64,000 nt of DNA from Oscarella lobularis (Eukaryota; Porifera; Homoscleromorpha; Homosclerophorida; Oscarellidae). Location of the stretch: assembly GCF_947507565.1 (NCBI RefSeq), contig NC_089187.1, forward strand, positions 1,054,001 through 1,118,000, given 5' to 3'. The notes under the pieces were generated by a model that saw only the letters and a list, made by a program, of their open reading frames with translations, did no database searches and was not told where the DNA came from. Below, one piece after another: positions 43,190 through 53,460 of this stretch (position 1 is its first letter; each line of letters opens with the position of its first letter). The translations under genes were made by a program, and so were the position numbers.

Positions 43190-44260
43190 GTCGCAGATGG
43201 CGAAGGAAAGTGGATCGGGCACGTTCTGTTGCGTTATCCGTCCCCCTGCGCCACAAGATTTTATTATCCACCGAGTCCTATGGAAACAGAGAGGGCACCC
43301 ATGCCAGCGACTTCTTTCGGCGACGTTTTTTGGTCTGGATGCCCCGACGACAATGGGAATTCGAATTCCATTGTCCTCATTGTCCAGAAAATCAGAGTCT
43401 TACATCAAAAGGTGTCTCTATCGTCATCTGCGCCACGTCGTCGACTTTCAGATGTTCTATCTCGCGTCAGAGCATTTAGAGTGTCCGCGTTGAAAGACGT
43501 CGATAATAGCGTGAGACGAGAGCTCTAGAGCAGTTGCCGACAAAATGCAGGGAGCAGTTTTTGCCTTGCTCACGAGAAAATATACCATTCACAAACCTGT
43601 CCTAAGACAACTGCACGCCCGCAGGAAAGGCAATACGCCGACTGCTTTGAGGGAGATCCTAAACGAAAATCATACCGCGAAATGGACTGATCGGGGCTTT
43701 GCATATCTGACTGCATGCTAGCGGCACGCCGCCAAATTCAACACCGACATGGTATACGAATCGCCCACCCCGTGAGCCCTTTGCCAGATGAAGCCTGGCT
43801 TCGATCGGCAAACATCAAGGGAACCTCGAGGAGGCTCAAAGCGATGAAAGATGAAATGTCATCAACATTCAGTTCAATATTGAAAATCGACTCGACTATA
43901 AAAATCACCAGCAAATTGCAGGGCCAAGGCTCCGGACGCGGTAATTACGTCACTAACATTACTAACGACAAAGGAAAAATACTCACGGCAGTACTGTTTT
44001 AACCTAGTCCGAGTCGAAAGAGGCGCTGCAGCCGATGGCAGACGGCCTCGTCGCTCGTCGCGCGGTATGCCGCCTCGTCTATAGCTCCTCCGGCGGTTTT
44101 ATACACCGACCGGGAGTGCTGCGGGCCCGCCGCGTCCATGTTCTCTTATCCATTCTCCGCATGGCCAGATATGAAGGTGCTGCTGGACATTTGGCATTTT
44201 ATGTGTAATTGGCCAGTCTACACTGGCCAATGCGTTCATCAAAAATCAATCAGAGTACTG
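43190..44260 (+). pseudogene. DUF6729-type mobile-element gene, decayed
   Basis: Blocks in shifting frames match the DUF6729 family common in animal repeats: FLVWMPRRQWEFEFHCPHCP with SLTSKG (about 43326-43410), YRHLRHVVDFQMFYLASEHL (near 43423), a ..TPTALREIL block (near 43640), LPDEAWLRSANIKGT and ILKIDSTIKITSKLQGQGSG then NYVTNITNDKGKILTAVLF (43780-44000), and FSAWPDMKVLLDIWHFM (44155-44205). The order is correct but the frame shifts at least four times. Confidence 0.65.
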
Positions 44261-44300
44261 CACGTTCCGGTCGAACTTAGCAACGTGCATTTATCGGTGG

Positions 44301-44492
44301 GTTGGAGCTATTCTGAAGTTTTTGCCACCGTATAGTCCAAATTTCAATCCAATCGAAGAGGTTTTTTCAAAAGTAAAATATTGTCTTCGTGCAAATGACT
44401 TGTCGCGTGCTCCTGCTAGAGAACAAATACTACATGCTTTTGGGTCTGTCACTGCGCTTGATTGCATTAGTTATATGAATCATTCCAGATAA
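44301..44492 (+). pseudogene. DDE_3 (Tc1/mariner-like) transposase C-terminus
   Basis: The 63-codon frame VGAILKFLPPYSPNFNPIEE ... ALDCISYMNHSR ends at TAA 44490-44492. PPYSPxFNPIEE with the glutamate is the last catalytic block of DDE_3-type transposases. Everything upstream is missing or unrecognisable. Confidence 0.8.
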
Positions 44493-44631
44493 GTCATTGA
44501 TTAATTAATTAATTAACCAACACAACTATAACTGTAAGTGCAACCACGCTAAGAGAACGCAAGTAGCAGATTGCATGCAAAAAATTAGTTAAACAAATCT
44601 GTCTCTTATAATTTAGTTCTAATAAATAAAG

Positions 44632-45828
44632 TTACTTCAAATTTTTGAGCTCCTTCAAAATGTCCTTCTTTTGGTCAGCCATTTCGTCTGCATCTAGAGC
44701 CCCAATTTGGAACAATCCGTGCAGCTCCTTCAGTTGCTGAAGATACTGAGATCTCAGCTGAGCTTTCTTGTCAGCATTGCTTTCAAACGCATTGTTCACA
44801 GTTGCACTGGCGTTAGCTGTTGGACCCGGAGATCGTATGGCAATCACAGAAGATATAGCTGAAGTCAGGTCGGACATAGCGTCGGCTACAGACACGTTCT
44901 TCGATGACACTCGGTTTCCTGTAAACATTGGAACAGAAGGCGGATCGTCAAAACTTTCGTGTGTGCCGACGTCGAGCATTTCGGCCCATAAACGGTATTG
45001 TATGCCAGTGTATTGCTGTCCATGCTTTTCTCTCAAGCAAGATATTTTGTCGTCTACTGAGGCGTCCGAAAATCCGCGGCGACGCTTTGCACTCTGCTTC
45101 ACACTAGCACTGTTGTCGTCGCATTCGTCGTCGCTCAGATGAGGCCCGGATAAACGTTTTTTCGTACTGTCGCACCACAGTACGACTTCGCTACCTTTTT
45201 TTATTCGTTCGACTACCTGAGTAAGTTCAGCGTCGCTTCGAATCCATAGCCTTGTCGATCCGTCAAAGTAGCCAACGTCGTTCACTTTCCCCGTAGCTAG
45301 GTCGGCACCAAACTCCGTTTCGATGAGTTTTTTGAGATTTTTGAGACTCTTCGCTTTGTCTGTTTTGAAGTTGGAGAATGAAAAAGTTTTTCCTCGTCTT
45401 CGCCCGTCGTTGTCGAAGACTTTGAGCCTGACTTCGATCGATTTTACAGCTGGCTGAACGAGAACAACACTTGGAAGCGAACTGCGAGCGATGCGAACGA
45501 ACGTTTGCTCTCCTTGAGCTGTCGTTGCGGGAACAAGAACGAAGTTCGTGGGCGGTTGAGTCGTCATCACTGTCGGGACACTGGGGGCAACAGTGTACTT
45601 CAGGTATTCACTGCGACAACCAACTTGATCAATATCAACGGTAAAGTCCGTCTGGGGTTTAGCTTCAACCGCTGCTTCCGCTTTCTGCAAACTATGTACA
45701 CTATCCCCGGAATCAAGCATGCGTATTTACGTCGTTTCTAGACTTGATAACGCATCGCTTAACTTGCCGCAGACGACGTGGAGTTTTTGCGTCCCGACGG
45801 CTTCTGCGCTTGCAACGACAATTTCCAT
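44632..45828 (-). CDS. PB1-like domain protein, apparently intact
   Basis: A two-exon gene. Exon 1 (45828-45731) starts MEIVVASAEAVGTQKLHVVC. A 39-nt GT-AG intron (45730-45692) follows. Exon 2 (45691-44632) continues in frame with LQKAEAAVEAKPQTDFT to the stop at 44632-44634. The protein has about 385 residues. A central region (SIEVRLKVFDNDGRRRGKTF ... SEVVLWCDSTKK) looks like a PB1 or ubiquitin-like fold used for protein-protein contacts. A conserved-looking motif YTGIQYRLWAEMLDVGTHES then DDPPSVPMF follows. The C-terminus (LRSQYLQQLKELHGLFQIGA onward) is a predicted coiled coil, with a basic KRRRGF patch between. I recall similar YRxWAEM..DDPP proteins in cnidarian and sponge genomes, without known function. 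The first in-frame ATG of exon 2 (45720) lies in the intron and is rejected as the start. Confidence 0.7.
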
Positions 45829-45903
45829 AAGCCAAAGCCACAAAAAACAAATAAACAAAATAAATAACTGCAGATACTACTGGCATCATTCAGTGCCTAG
45901 CCA

Positions 45904-45930
45904 CTAACCCTAACCCTAACCCTAAACCCA
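45904..45930 (-). repeat. Interstitial telomere repeat (TTAGGG)n
   Basis: ctaaccctaaccctaaccctaaaccc: three perfect CCCTAA units plus a partial one. It abuts the truncated end of the SWIM/YqaJ gene. Confidence 0.85.
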
Positions 45931-46938
45931 GAATGCTTTTACATCGGATGCTGTCACGCGCCCGGCGAGGAATTCATACCAGATTTTACTTTCGGCTTCT
46001 TTGCGCGGCGTCTCTTTTACTTTTTTGAATACTCTTCTATCACGCCTATACTTGAAAATGCAGACTCGCAGTGCGGAATGAGATCAGGGTACGACAGTTT
46101 GAGGAGACATTCTTGGACCGAAGACGTTAGAGGTTTCAAATCTGTAGCTAGATGCAGCGAAAAGTTGCTATTGTAAGGCAATAATAGCGTAAGAAAGCTT
46201 GCTCGTTTCTTTTGCTGATTTGCCATCATTTCGTCACTACTAACTGACAATTCAACATTAGTTGGCGCAATGTGATAAAGCAGTTGTCGTGTTGGCCCAA
46301 CTTTCGATAACTCCTTTTTCGTTGGACACTCGGAGAAACAAACAAAATATTTCCAAAGGATTCTAGAGGAAGATAAGCGATCTTGGAAGACAACCAATTG
46401 CATAACTAAAAGTACACGACGTACCGTCTTTCAATTCTAGTCCTTGCTTCGAGAGTTAAGAGAACAGCTCCGATGTGAAAGCAGGTCTCTCCCAGCCCAG
46501 CCATGCAAGTACAGTGTGCGCAAATCACAAATCCGTCGTTGTCAGTACAGAGCCATGACAGAACTGCAGGTTCCGAAAGAAATGCAAATGTCAAACTAAT
46601 TCTCTTGCTAAAATTTTTGTTGTCGACTAAGAGGTGATTTTCTTCACAACAACATCTGAAACCCGCCCTGACACAAGAAAATTGTACGATTCTAAGCTTT
46701 TGTCTGCATTGAACTGCTCTTTGGTGTAGAAGCTCGTGATACACTCGAGATAGTTAAAAATATAGCCGTAGCTGACATCCGCCACTGGTGCGTCGGCTTC
46801 AAGAACACGAGGAAGCTTACACAGGTATAGGATCCTGGGAGCAACCAACGAGTTCAACTTTTCGTCGGCACTGTGCTTTCGCGACGCAATCAAACTGTAA
46901 GGTAGCAAAGAAGAATGCTTATTGGCGCCCAATATCAA
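45931..46938 (-). pseudogene. SWIM/YqaJ protein, copy 2, cut by telomere repeats
   Basis: Minus-strand blocks: YIFNYLECITSFYTKEQFNA with DKSLESYNFLVSG (46773-46665), then the SWIM finger CAHCTCMAGLGETCFHIGAVLL (46516-46451). A long linker (46403-46020) is followed by WYEFLAGRVTASDVKAF (45985-45935), the start of the YqaJ nuclease domain. The frame then meets the TTAGGG repeat and the catalytic part is lost. Small frame changes separate the blocks. Confidence 0.75.
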
Positions 46939-47252
46939 CTATTTAATACCCTATACCGTCACCGTCACACAAACGTTCCATAATATCCAGAAACGACTAC
47001 GCTATCGGCGGTCGGCACGAAGGTTGCCGTGTTCTTGAAAGAAAGTAAACCACGCTAATTAGTGCTCCTTTTATAGTTAGCAAAACGGTAAATAAACGAA
47101 CTAGCATTTCAGCAAACTGTTTATATTATACGTAGTCAGTCCTGTAAGCCAACGCTGGCTCGAAGCCCTCTTGGGATGCCAATACATAAGAAGACAGGCA
47201 CCATGAACGCCCGAACACGCCAGTTTATCTTAGATACGCTTATTAGTCAATA
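46939..47252. other. No gene seen
   Basis: Mixed sequence between the SWIM/YqaJ copy and the next ORF; no motif noticed. Confidence 0.45.
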
Positions 47253-48960
47253 TTGAGCCTAAATTTTCACATAGTTACATTGGATGAAATTCGTTCGTCC
47301 ATTACTCTTCCAAAAGATTGGGTGTGTTCTGACGCCAATCCAGACTTCATTCAATTATTCAAAATTAGAATATCTGAAACAGGAAGCCATCCACCGACAG
47401 TGTTGCGGACTCTGGTTATCAACGTTGATCGATCTTGGAAGGCGTTCTGTTACAATCAATTGCTAAGCAGCAACAGCACTCTTCTTGCTTCCATACCGCC
47501 CGTTGTCAATTCCGAAATCTTTAGATACCCTATTGCTTGCCGTCGAAAAGGGGAATCTATGTCCTGGTAATGATGACGATAAATTTGTTCTGCTGTTTCA
47601 AGAAAAGAAAGGAATCGGAAAGTCTATGGAAGACTGTTGCGAGTCTTGAGTCGTCTGGCACCCAGCATACCGTTCGAGAATCATGTTGCGAACGACTCGT
47701 CGCTAAAAAGGGAAGATGTAAGGAATGTTGTCGGTATCGCGCTGTGCTGAGGAAGATACACCAGAGGTGGTTTCAGAAAGTCTGCCTCTCCGTCGCGTCT
47801 CATTAGCTCTTCAAATCGTGCAAATATTCGGTTTCTTAGCACAACAGAAACATCCGCTCGTCTGCACCAGAGAGAATATAGGAGGGGGATATGCAACTCG
47901 GGCGTCACGTGAATATTTCTCTTACCCCAGCATTGTTACGGCTCGATGATTGGTGTTCGCGATGCGCTCAAAGACATTCTACTTGAGAATCTCACCTCCT
48001 GTCCTTCATCCCGATTGTCCGAGATGAGGAGAAAAGCCGATCAGATTTTGGTGAGGGCTCCTTTTGAGGATACCCCGGGCTCCCTTGCTGAATCCATCCT
48101 ATCAATCATCAGCTATTGCTTCCCGTCAGCGCTATGCCTTGGTTCCCAACGTTCTTGATGCAGCGCCGCACAATCAGCGTTTCACTCCGCTAGAACAAAA
48201 CACCTTCCGCCTGTATGGGCACGTTTCTTTAAAACCATCGATACCGTTCGGACTGTCAGCGACCCGCTTCTAAAGCAAACAGTGAACCAAAAACTTTTAA
48301 CATATTTGCCTGCATAGACTGAGCGAACTTTGAGTGAAATCCTCCGCTGTTGCTCCACTACCGAAGAAAAAATAGGCAGTCCGCAGTTTACGCCAGAAGA
48401 AGAGAATGCTCTTCGTTTTGCTATTGGTTACCTGCCGTTTAAACTCCTCAAACACCACAAGACCGGTTCATCAGAAAAAAGCATAGCCTATTGTTAGTTT
48501 CTGGGTTAAATTCAAGCAGAAAGTGAATCGTCAAATCATGAAGCTTACACCTTCCACGATTACACGAGTGAGTGGCTAGAAAAAATTGATCGAGGTGCGC
48601 TGTTCAGAGTTTCTGACTCATTTTACCGTCTTTTCGGGTTGGTTGAGGCTAATTTACGTTGCTTTTTTCTTGAACAGCTTAGTACCTCGCCCAATAGTAG
48701 TAAAGAGGAAATAGTCGCCGGTATCGTTATTGATGAAGATATCCAAAAACAACGGAATGAGCTGTCCTCTACAATGCAGAGCAGGGACATATAGCTGTAT
48801 CGTTATTACATGACTTAGTTGTTCTTTGGCTTACTATGAGAGGTTTCTCTATGTGCATGGAGCAATATAAGAGCGAAAAAATCAAATACAAAAAAGTCGC
48901 AGCCTCAGAGCAGCCCTAAAAAATAATTACGGTGAGATAGAAGAGCAAACCTTCTAATTG
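47253..48960 (+). pseudogene. Uncharacterised TE-associated protein, copy 2
   Basis: The first block (47253-47570) reads LDEIRSSITLPKDWVCSDAN ... VLRTLVINVDRSWKAF. Then, in another frame, CERLVAKKGRCKECCRYRAV with LRKIHQRW (47687-47785) and SRLISSSNRANIRFLSTTE (about 47795). A splice-like CCCCAG at 47930 leads to ATG 47946 and VRDALKDILLENLTSCPSSR. Further blocks are FAIGYLPFKLLKHHKTGSSE (48418-48475), VSDSFYRLFGLVEANLRCFF then LEQLSTSPNSSKEEIVAGIV (48612-48730) and LVVLWLTMRGFSMCMEQYKS (48818-48877). The GYxPFKLL, EAxLRxFF and RGFS...EQYK blocks belong to one long uncharacterised ORF of sponges and cnidarians as I remember it. Several frame changes are present. Confidence 0.5.
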
Positions 48961-49007
48961 ACAATATATTAGTTAGTTTTTTCGCTTGTCAGTCGATGGG
49001 TTATTTA

Positions 49008-49183
49008 CAGTGGAACTTCGGTTAGCGGCCACCTTGATAAAGCGGTCACCTTACTATTACGGCCAAACTTAAATTCCCCGCAGAGGCCATTCTAGTGTAT
49101 TTCCTTCTCGATTATACGGCCACCTCCGTATTGTGGCCAGGAAAATTCGGCCCGAGGGTGGCCGCAATACCGAGGTTTCACTG
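49008..49183. mobile_element. pogo/Tigger-like MITE
   Basis: Starts CAGTGGAACTTCGGT, ends with the near-complement ACCGAGGTTTCACTG, and is flanked by TA on both sides (49006-49007, 49184-49185). The CAGTGGAACCTCG-type end plus TA duplication is typical of pogo/Tigger MITEs. 176 bp, no ORF. Confidence 0.88.
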
Positions 49184-49213
49184 TATCATGTTTGCGACGT
49201 TTAGGCAGAGGAG

Positions 49214-49790
49214 TTATGTCTGTTTTTGTGCTGGAATGTCGTCCGGAAACAGACACCTTTTTCGCGGATTGACGTTACCTCCCTTTGGCAAACGGGCAAA
49301 CGATCCCTGGCATCGGACAGACGCGGCAAGGTCTCTCATTTGTTTGCCTGAAGGGTTCGTGTTTCTTCCTCCTTTCGTTCGCACCGTTCCGAAGTAGTTC
49401 TCTAGCACGTCTCGGCTAAGTCTTTCGCTAAGTAGGAAGAAATCTTTGCACTCCGGTAGGCTCAGCAGGTATTTCGTCAAGGCGACAAACGACGTCGCTA
49501 TAATATTTACGAATTTCAGATTTTTTGATCAGTTTTCTGATTGAGCGTCTTACCGGTAATCTGCCAACCAGTTACAGTCTCCTGACTTAACTTCATTGCC
49601 TGCTGTTCCTTCGCCGTCAAATGCTTTGCAGAGGCTTCTGACTTTGCCCAATCTTCCCGCTCTTTTAGGTACAGTGCACCCACGCATAATTAATTGTCTC
49701 ACGTGCTCTCCCGCGCGTTCCGCCGCGAAATTTGAATTTGGTTGTGCGTGCGGGCTGTCGACGACATTGCAGCGATAGCGACAGTCGTGC
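49214..49790 (-). pseudogene. P-element/THAP9-like transposase C-terminus
   Basis: The minus-strand frame 49480-49214 reads FFLLSERLSRDVLENYFGTV then RTKGGRNTNPS, the C-terminal ERLSQD.LENYFG.iR..GG..NP signature of P-element-like (THAP9) transposases. Upstream on the same strand (about 49700-49550) KLSQETVTGWQIT may be the preceding block, joined through a frame change or intron (GTAAGA at about 49554). The THAP domain and catalytic core are absent. Confidence 0.7.
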
Positions 49791-50590
49791 TCATATTACT
49801 GCATAGGATCTAGTTAAAAATACGCTTACCTTAGTCGCGGCGACCATTTCTGTAGGCTGGGCCCCATGGGGTGATATCCCTGTCGGCGTGTGAAGGACCA
49901 TGTCTTTTCTTAGAGCGATGGGCATCGCTTCCGACTTTCGCGACGTTTGCTAGAGGCTTTTGTTGTTCTTTGCGTTCGATAACCTGCAATTACGGACAAA
50001 AAAGAGGTTGCTAAGAGTGATTGTGATGCCTGTGAGCCATTTCGCGAATTCGCTCATTCGCAACCGGCCGGATACCTTGGGTTTCGCGAAATAGATAGGT
50101 AGAAGCGATTTGCGCTCCGACGTCCAGTGTACGAATGGGAGCTCTTTTACTGTGACGTCGTCGTCGTGAGGCCATTGGATAGCGTGCGCACCATTAGGGA
50201 AATGAAGAAATTCACGTTTTTGTCGTCGACAGTCAAGGCGGTGAAGCTCTACATCGGCGCGGATAAAGTCCGCAGCAGAATGCCGATCATTTTGGAGTGG
50301 GACCGGGACAACAGGCACGACCGCAACGCTACGCTCGGGGAAGCTCCGTGCATCAGGGTAGGTACTGTTAAGTGCATGGATTCCCCCCAAATGACCGTCG
50401 TCTTACCCTGTTTATGTGCCTACAGTGAGCTCTCGTCAGACCCCTACGAGACCCACAGCCGCAGCTACTGGCATCGTGTCGCCGACGTTTAAGTCACTGT
50501 GGAAGGCGAGAAGGACATAGTGGACGCTATCCCAGCCAAAATGCGCGAATGACTCTCTATAAAAGTAATGAAATTTTTTTGGGGGACCGA
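49791..50590. other. Unassigned overlapping ORFs
   Basis: Minus 50390-49950 (146 aa) and plus 50127-50492 (121 aa) overlap. The minus frame has a coding-like stretch (LPIYFAKPKVSGRLRMSEFA), but no family is recognised and neither has supporting splice signals. Confidence 0.3.
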
Positions 50591-50723
50591 GGGTTGGGTC
50601 TCCAGACGCCATTCTGGGGCTCAGGAATCGAACCTGACCATTCCTCGTCCACACACGTGGAACTGTCACCGCGACAGTGTCCCTGGACCTATGCAAGACA
50701 AAACAGATAAGTGGCTCCCTCCC

Positions 50724-51467
50724 CTAATCTAACCTCAACACTCTTCGATGGGTTTTGTATTTTTTCAGCGCCTTCTTCACCTCCATGACCTCTATTATGC
50801 CGCTCCTGTAGATATCTGTTGTTGTACTCCCGCGCCTTTCTAAAGACCTTATTCGATCGATGTCGACTGCGTCTAAAGCCGGTCCAACAATTGCGAGCAA
50901 ACCCCTATGGACGCCTGAATTACACGTTGTATTTTTCACCAACAGTGCTCTGTACGTGATGGAGTAGTTGCATCTCCGCCTAGTAGCCCGCTTTGCTTCT
51001 GCCCACAGTTGTTCGATTTTGTTGCACTCGCAGTGGAATTTGGAAAGAAATTTGCAGAACTGTCCAGCGTCCCGTGCCATTTTTTCGACGACTGACAGCT
51101 CTGCAGCGAAGTCCGGATGCGCTGACAGCTCCTTCTCTATGTCCTTCTGTTTCATCCCCTCTAGTGAGATAAAATTAATATTGCATATGTATACTGTTGC
51201 CTGCAGTCTAACCCGAGTAGCGTCCGCGTTGCTGAAGGCAGGCTTTGAGTCCAATGTTGTCTCCCCTAGAATTTGTCATTGAAAAAAAGTACCCTCCCAC
51301 TCAGTATCCCTCATTATTGGTGTGTGCATGCCCCCCGGATTAACGTTCATGCGATGTGCGTTTAGTGCGTCGCGCCCCTTAACTGTATGGTTCGAACTCT
51401 GATCAAACACCCATAGCACGTCGTACTCACTACTAGGATACTTTAAGCTAGCTAACTTAAGTGCATG
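50724..51467 (-). pseudogene. DDE endonuclease-type transposase, C-terminal part, split by element 3
   Basis: Minus-strand blocks: DVLWVFDQSSNHTVKGRDAL then NAHRMNVNPGGMHTPIMRDT (51421-51301), carrying a catalytic-looking Asp and SSNH. After a break, MARDAGQFCKFLSKFHCECN then KIEQLWAEAKRATRRR (51079-50970), with the Glu of xIEQxWAxAK. Then IRSLERRGSTTTDIYRSGII and KKALKKYKTHRRV (50843-50735). This layout (FDNSSNH, NPGG, KFHCEINPIExxWGxAK, KKYxSHRRV) is that of a DDE endonuclease family common in fungal and animal repeats. The rest of its N-terminal side lies beyond element 3, at 56640-56930. Confidence 0.68.
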
Positions 51468-51578
51468 TGTAGTAAGGTCCAATCCGGGCTAGCGGGAGGG
51501 AGGATAGATAATTGGTAGTTGGAGAGAGAATAGATCAGTCTAGTCTGAAGTCTCGGGTAAGCGCAACGCTTTACCACA
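51468..51578 (+). repeat. 5' LTR of element 3
   Basis: 111 bp, followed after one base by tggtgacaagagtcc, a plausible primer-binding site starting TGG. Confidence 0.9.
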
Positions 51579-51612
51579 CTGGTGACAAGAGTCCTCATCT
51601 CGACGTCGTCCG

Positions 51613-53460
51613 ATGACCGACCAGCCGAACGACCCAGACCAGCTCCCCGCCCCCGTCGACGCAAAACCGCCCGACGGCCTCGGCGGCGCATCCGCAGCTC
51701 TTCGCTTCAGCTCTCTCCTCCCCCCACCATTTCGCGCCGCGCCGGATCAATCCTGGGAAGACTGGGAAGAAGACTTCACATCGTGCGCGCAGCTCAATCA
51801 CTGGGACGACGCCGCCAGCCGCCACGTGCTCCAGCTGCGGTTACAAGGCCCAGCTCGCGAAGCTCTTCGTTCATTGCCACCGGCGACGAAATCTCAGTTA
51901 CCCACGCTTCTCGCCGCTCTTCGCGATCGCTTCCTGCCGGCCAATCATAACGAGGTTAAACGCTCTACATTTCGGCTCCGCACGCAACGCAGCGACGAAG
52001 GTATTTTGGCTTTTGGAAACGCGATTCGGGGCCTCGCCGCACAAGCTTTCCCAACGATGGATATCGCGCAACGCGACCTGCTCAGTCGCGACAAATCCCT
52101 CGATGTTCTGCGGGATGGCAATCTCCGTCTCCGCGTTCGCTATGGCAACCCGAAGAGTTTGGACGACGCAATTCGCATCGCGCTGGAAGTGAACGCTGCA
52201 GAGATAGCCGAAGAACGTCGCCGCGCTGACGAAGGACAATCGATCTCCACTTCAACGGTGCCACCTTCACTTATCGCCTCGGCCACACCTGCCGACACCT
52301 TGTTGAAAGCAGTCAAACAACAATCTACGTTACTCTCATCTCTTCTCAACCGCTTTATTCGCCTGGAGTCACCGGCTCACGCATCGTTCGCTGTGTCGCC
52401 TGGCGTTCCGTACGCCCCACGTTCGTCTGTGCCCTTGGCGGAGCGCCGCTGTTGGAATTGTGGTGAACTGGGACACATTCGCATGACGTTCACGAAATTT
52501 AGCGAAAAACATGACCATGACACCCATCAACAGTGTTCCCCGCTCCCTTCACGCGACGAAGCTTTACTTCCACTCTTCGCGGTCGGCGCGTTGCAACCGG
52601 TATCACCTGACTCTGCCGCCGTTTTTCAAATGGACGCTATGGTAAATGGCCACTCGAGCCGGTGCCTCCTCGATTCATGCGCGGCCGTTTCGATCATCCC
52701 GCCGTCATTCGCCCCGACGAATATCCGACAGTCGACCGAAAAATTATCGATGGCTAGCGGACATAACATCCCGGTGCTCGGCGCACTGAATCTCTCACTT
52801 ACAATCGGGGCGTGGTCAACGCAACACCATTTTCGCGTCGCACCGATCGCTACCAATCCGATCCTCGGTGCGGATTTTATCACCAAGCACGACATTGATC
52901 TGACCGTCTCGCGTCGTCAATTACGAATACCGTCGGGATTTTCCCACCCACTCATCGCCCCTCCCCCACCTTCGTCGTTGCCCGCATCACCGACCCCGTC
53001 GTCCCCGTTGTGCTCAGTCGTACTCGTTGAGTCCGTCGTGTTTCCGCCTGGCCAGATGGAAATGATAGTCGCCGGTGCAGTCATCTGTCCCGATACCAAC
53101 GAGCGTTGCACCTCTTCGTCTCATCCGCTGTTATTCGAACCATCAGAGCAACTGGCGGAGAAATACAACCTGATTGTCGCCGCGTTATTGGCCAACAACA
53201 CTACTGGCATCATCCCTGTCAGGGTTTTCAACGTGGGCGGACAACGTACATTGTACAAAGGCAAGCGGCTCGGAAAGGCGGAAGAGATCGACCCCTCGAC
53301 CCTAACAGCTTCTATTTCGAATACGTCGCCACCCGATCAGTGGATACCGCCACTTCCGGACACGCCCACTCTGACACCCTCAACGTTCAGCTCTGGAGAT
53401 TCTCCTCATGAAATACAACGACATTTTCAGTCGCCACCCGTCCGATCTGGGGCGCACTAA
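51613..53460 (+). CDS. Element 3 gag-protease
   Basis: ATG 51613 opens a 615-codon frame. The capsid-like region (DQSWEDWEEDFTSCAQLNHW to LRVRYGNPKSLDDAIRIALE) leads to a zinc knuckle CWNCGELGHI (about 52450-52480), whose final cysteine is not at the expected spacing. A protease follows with CLLDSCAAVSIIP (near 52665-52705), where the D-S-G triad of retroviral-type proteases reads D-S-C. The frame ends at 53458-53460 after a proline-rich stretch, shortly after the RT frame has opened at 53408. The knuckle and DSC changes may be inactivating or lineage-specific. Confidence 0.82.
   Translation: MTDQPNDPDQLPAPVDAKPPDGLGGASAALRFSSLLPPPFRAAPDQSWEDWEEDFTSCAQLNHWDDAASRHVLQLRLQGPAREALRSLPPATKSQLPTLLAALRDRFLPANHNEVKRSTFRLRTQRSDEGILAFGNAIRGLAAQAFPTMDIAQRDLLSRDKSLDVLRDGNLRLRVRYGNPKSLDDAIRIALEVNAAEIAEERRRADEGQSISTSTVPPSLIASATPADTLLKAVKQQSTLLSSLLNRFIRLESPAHASFAVSPGVPYAPRSSVPLAERRCWNCGELGHIRMTFTKFSEKHDHDTHQQCSPLPSRDEALLPLFAVGALQPVSPDSAAVFQMDAMVNGHSSRCLLDSCAAVSIIPPSFAPTNIRQSTEKLSMASGHNIPVLGALNLSLTIGAWSTQHHFRVAPIATNPILGADFITKHDIDLTVSRRQLRIPSGFSHPLIAPPPPSSLPASPTPSSPLCSVVLVESVVFPPGQMEMIVAGAVICPDTNERCTSSSHPLLFEPSEQLAEKYNLIVAALLANNTTGIIPVRVFNVGGQRTLYKGKRLGKAEEIDPSTLTASISNTSPPDQWIPPLPDTPTLTPSTFSSGDSPHEIQRHFQSPPVRSGAH

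Noticed and set aside
42759-43493. Long serine/arginine-rich ORFs on both strands
   Set aside because: They are translations of the TCTCGCATCGCC low-complexity repeat, open in several frames at once.
49950-50492. Protein-coding gene on either strand
   Set aside because: Both strands are open over the same bases and neither product could be tied to a family or to splice signals; left as unassigned.
50600-50690. tRNA gene suggested by a perfect T-arm-like stem-loop (TCAGG TTCGATT CCTGA on the minus strand)
   Set aside because: No matching acceptor stem, D-arm or anticodon arm could be placed at the right distance; at most a chance B-box or old SINE trace.
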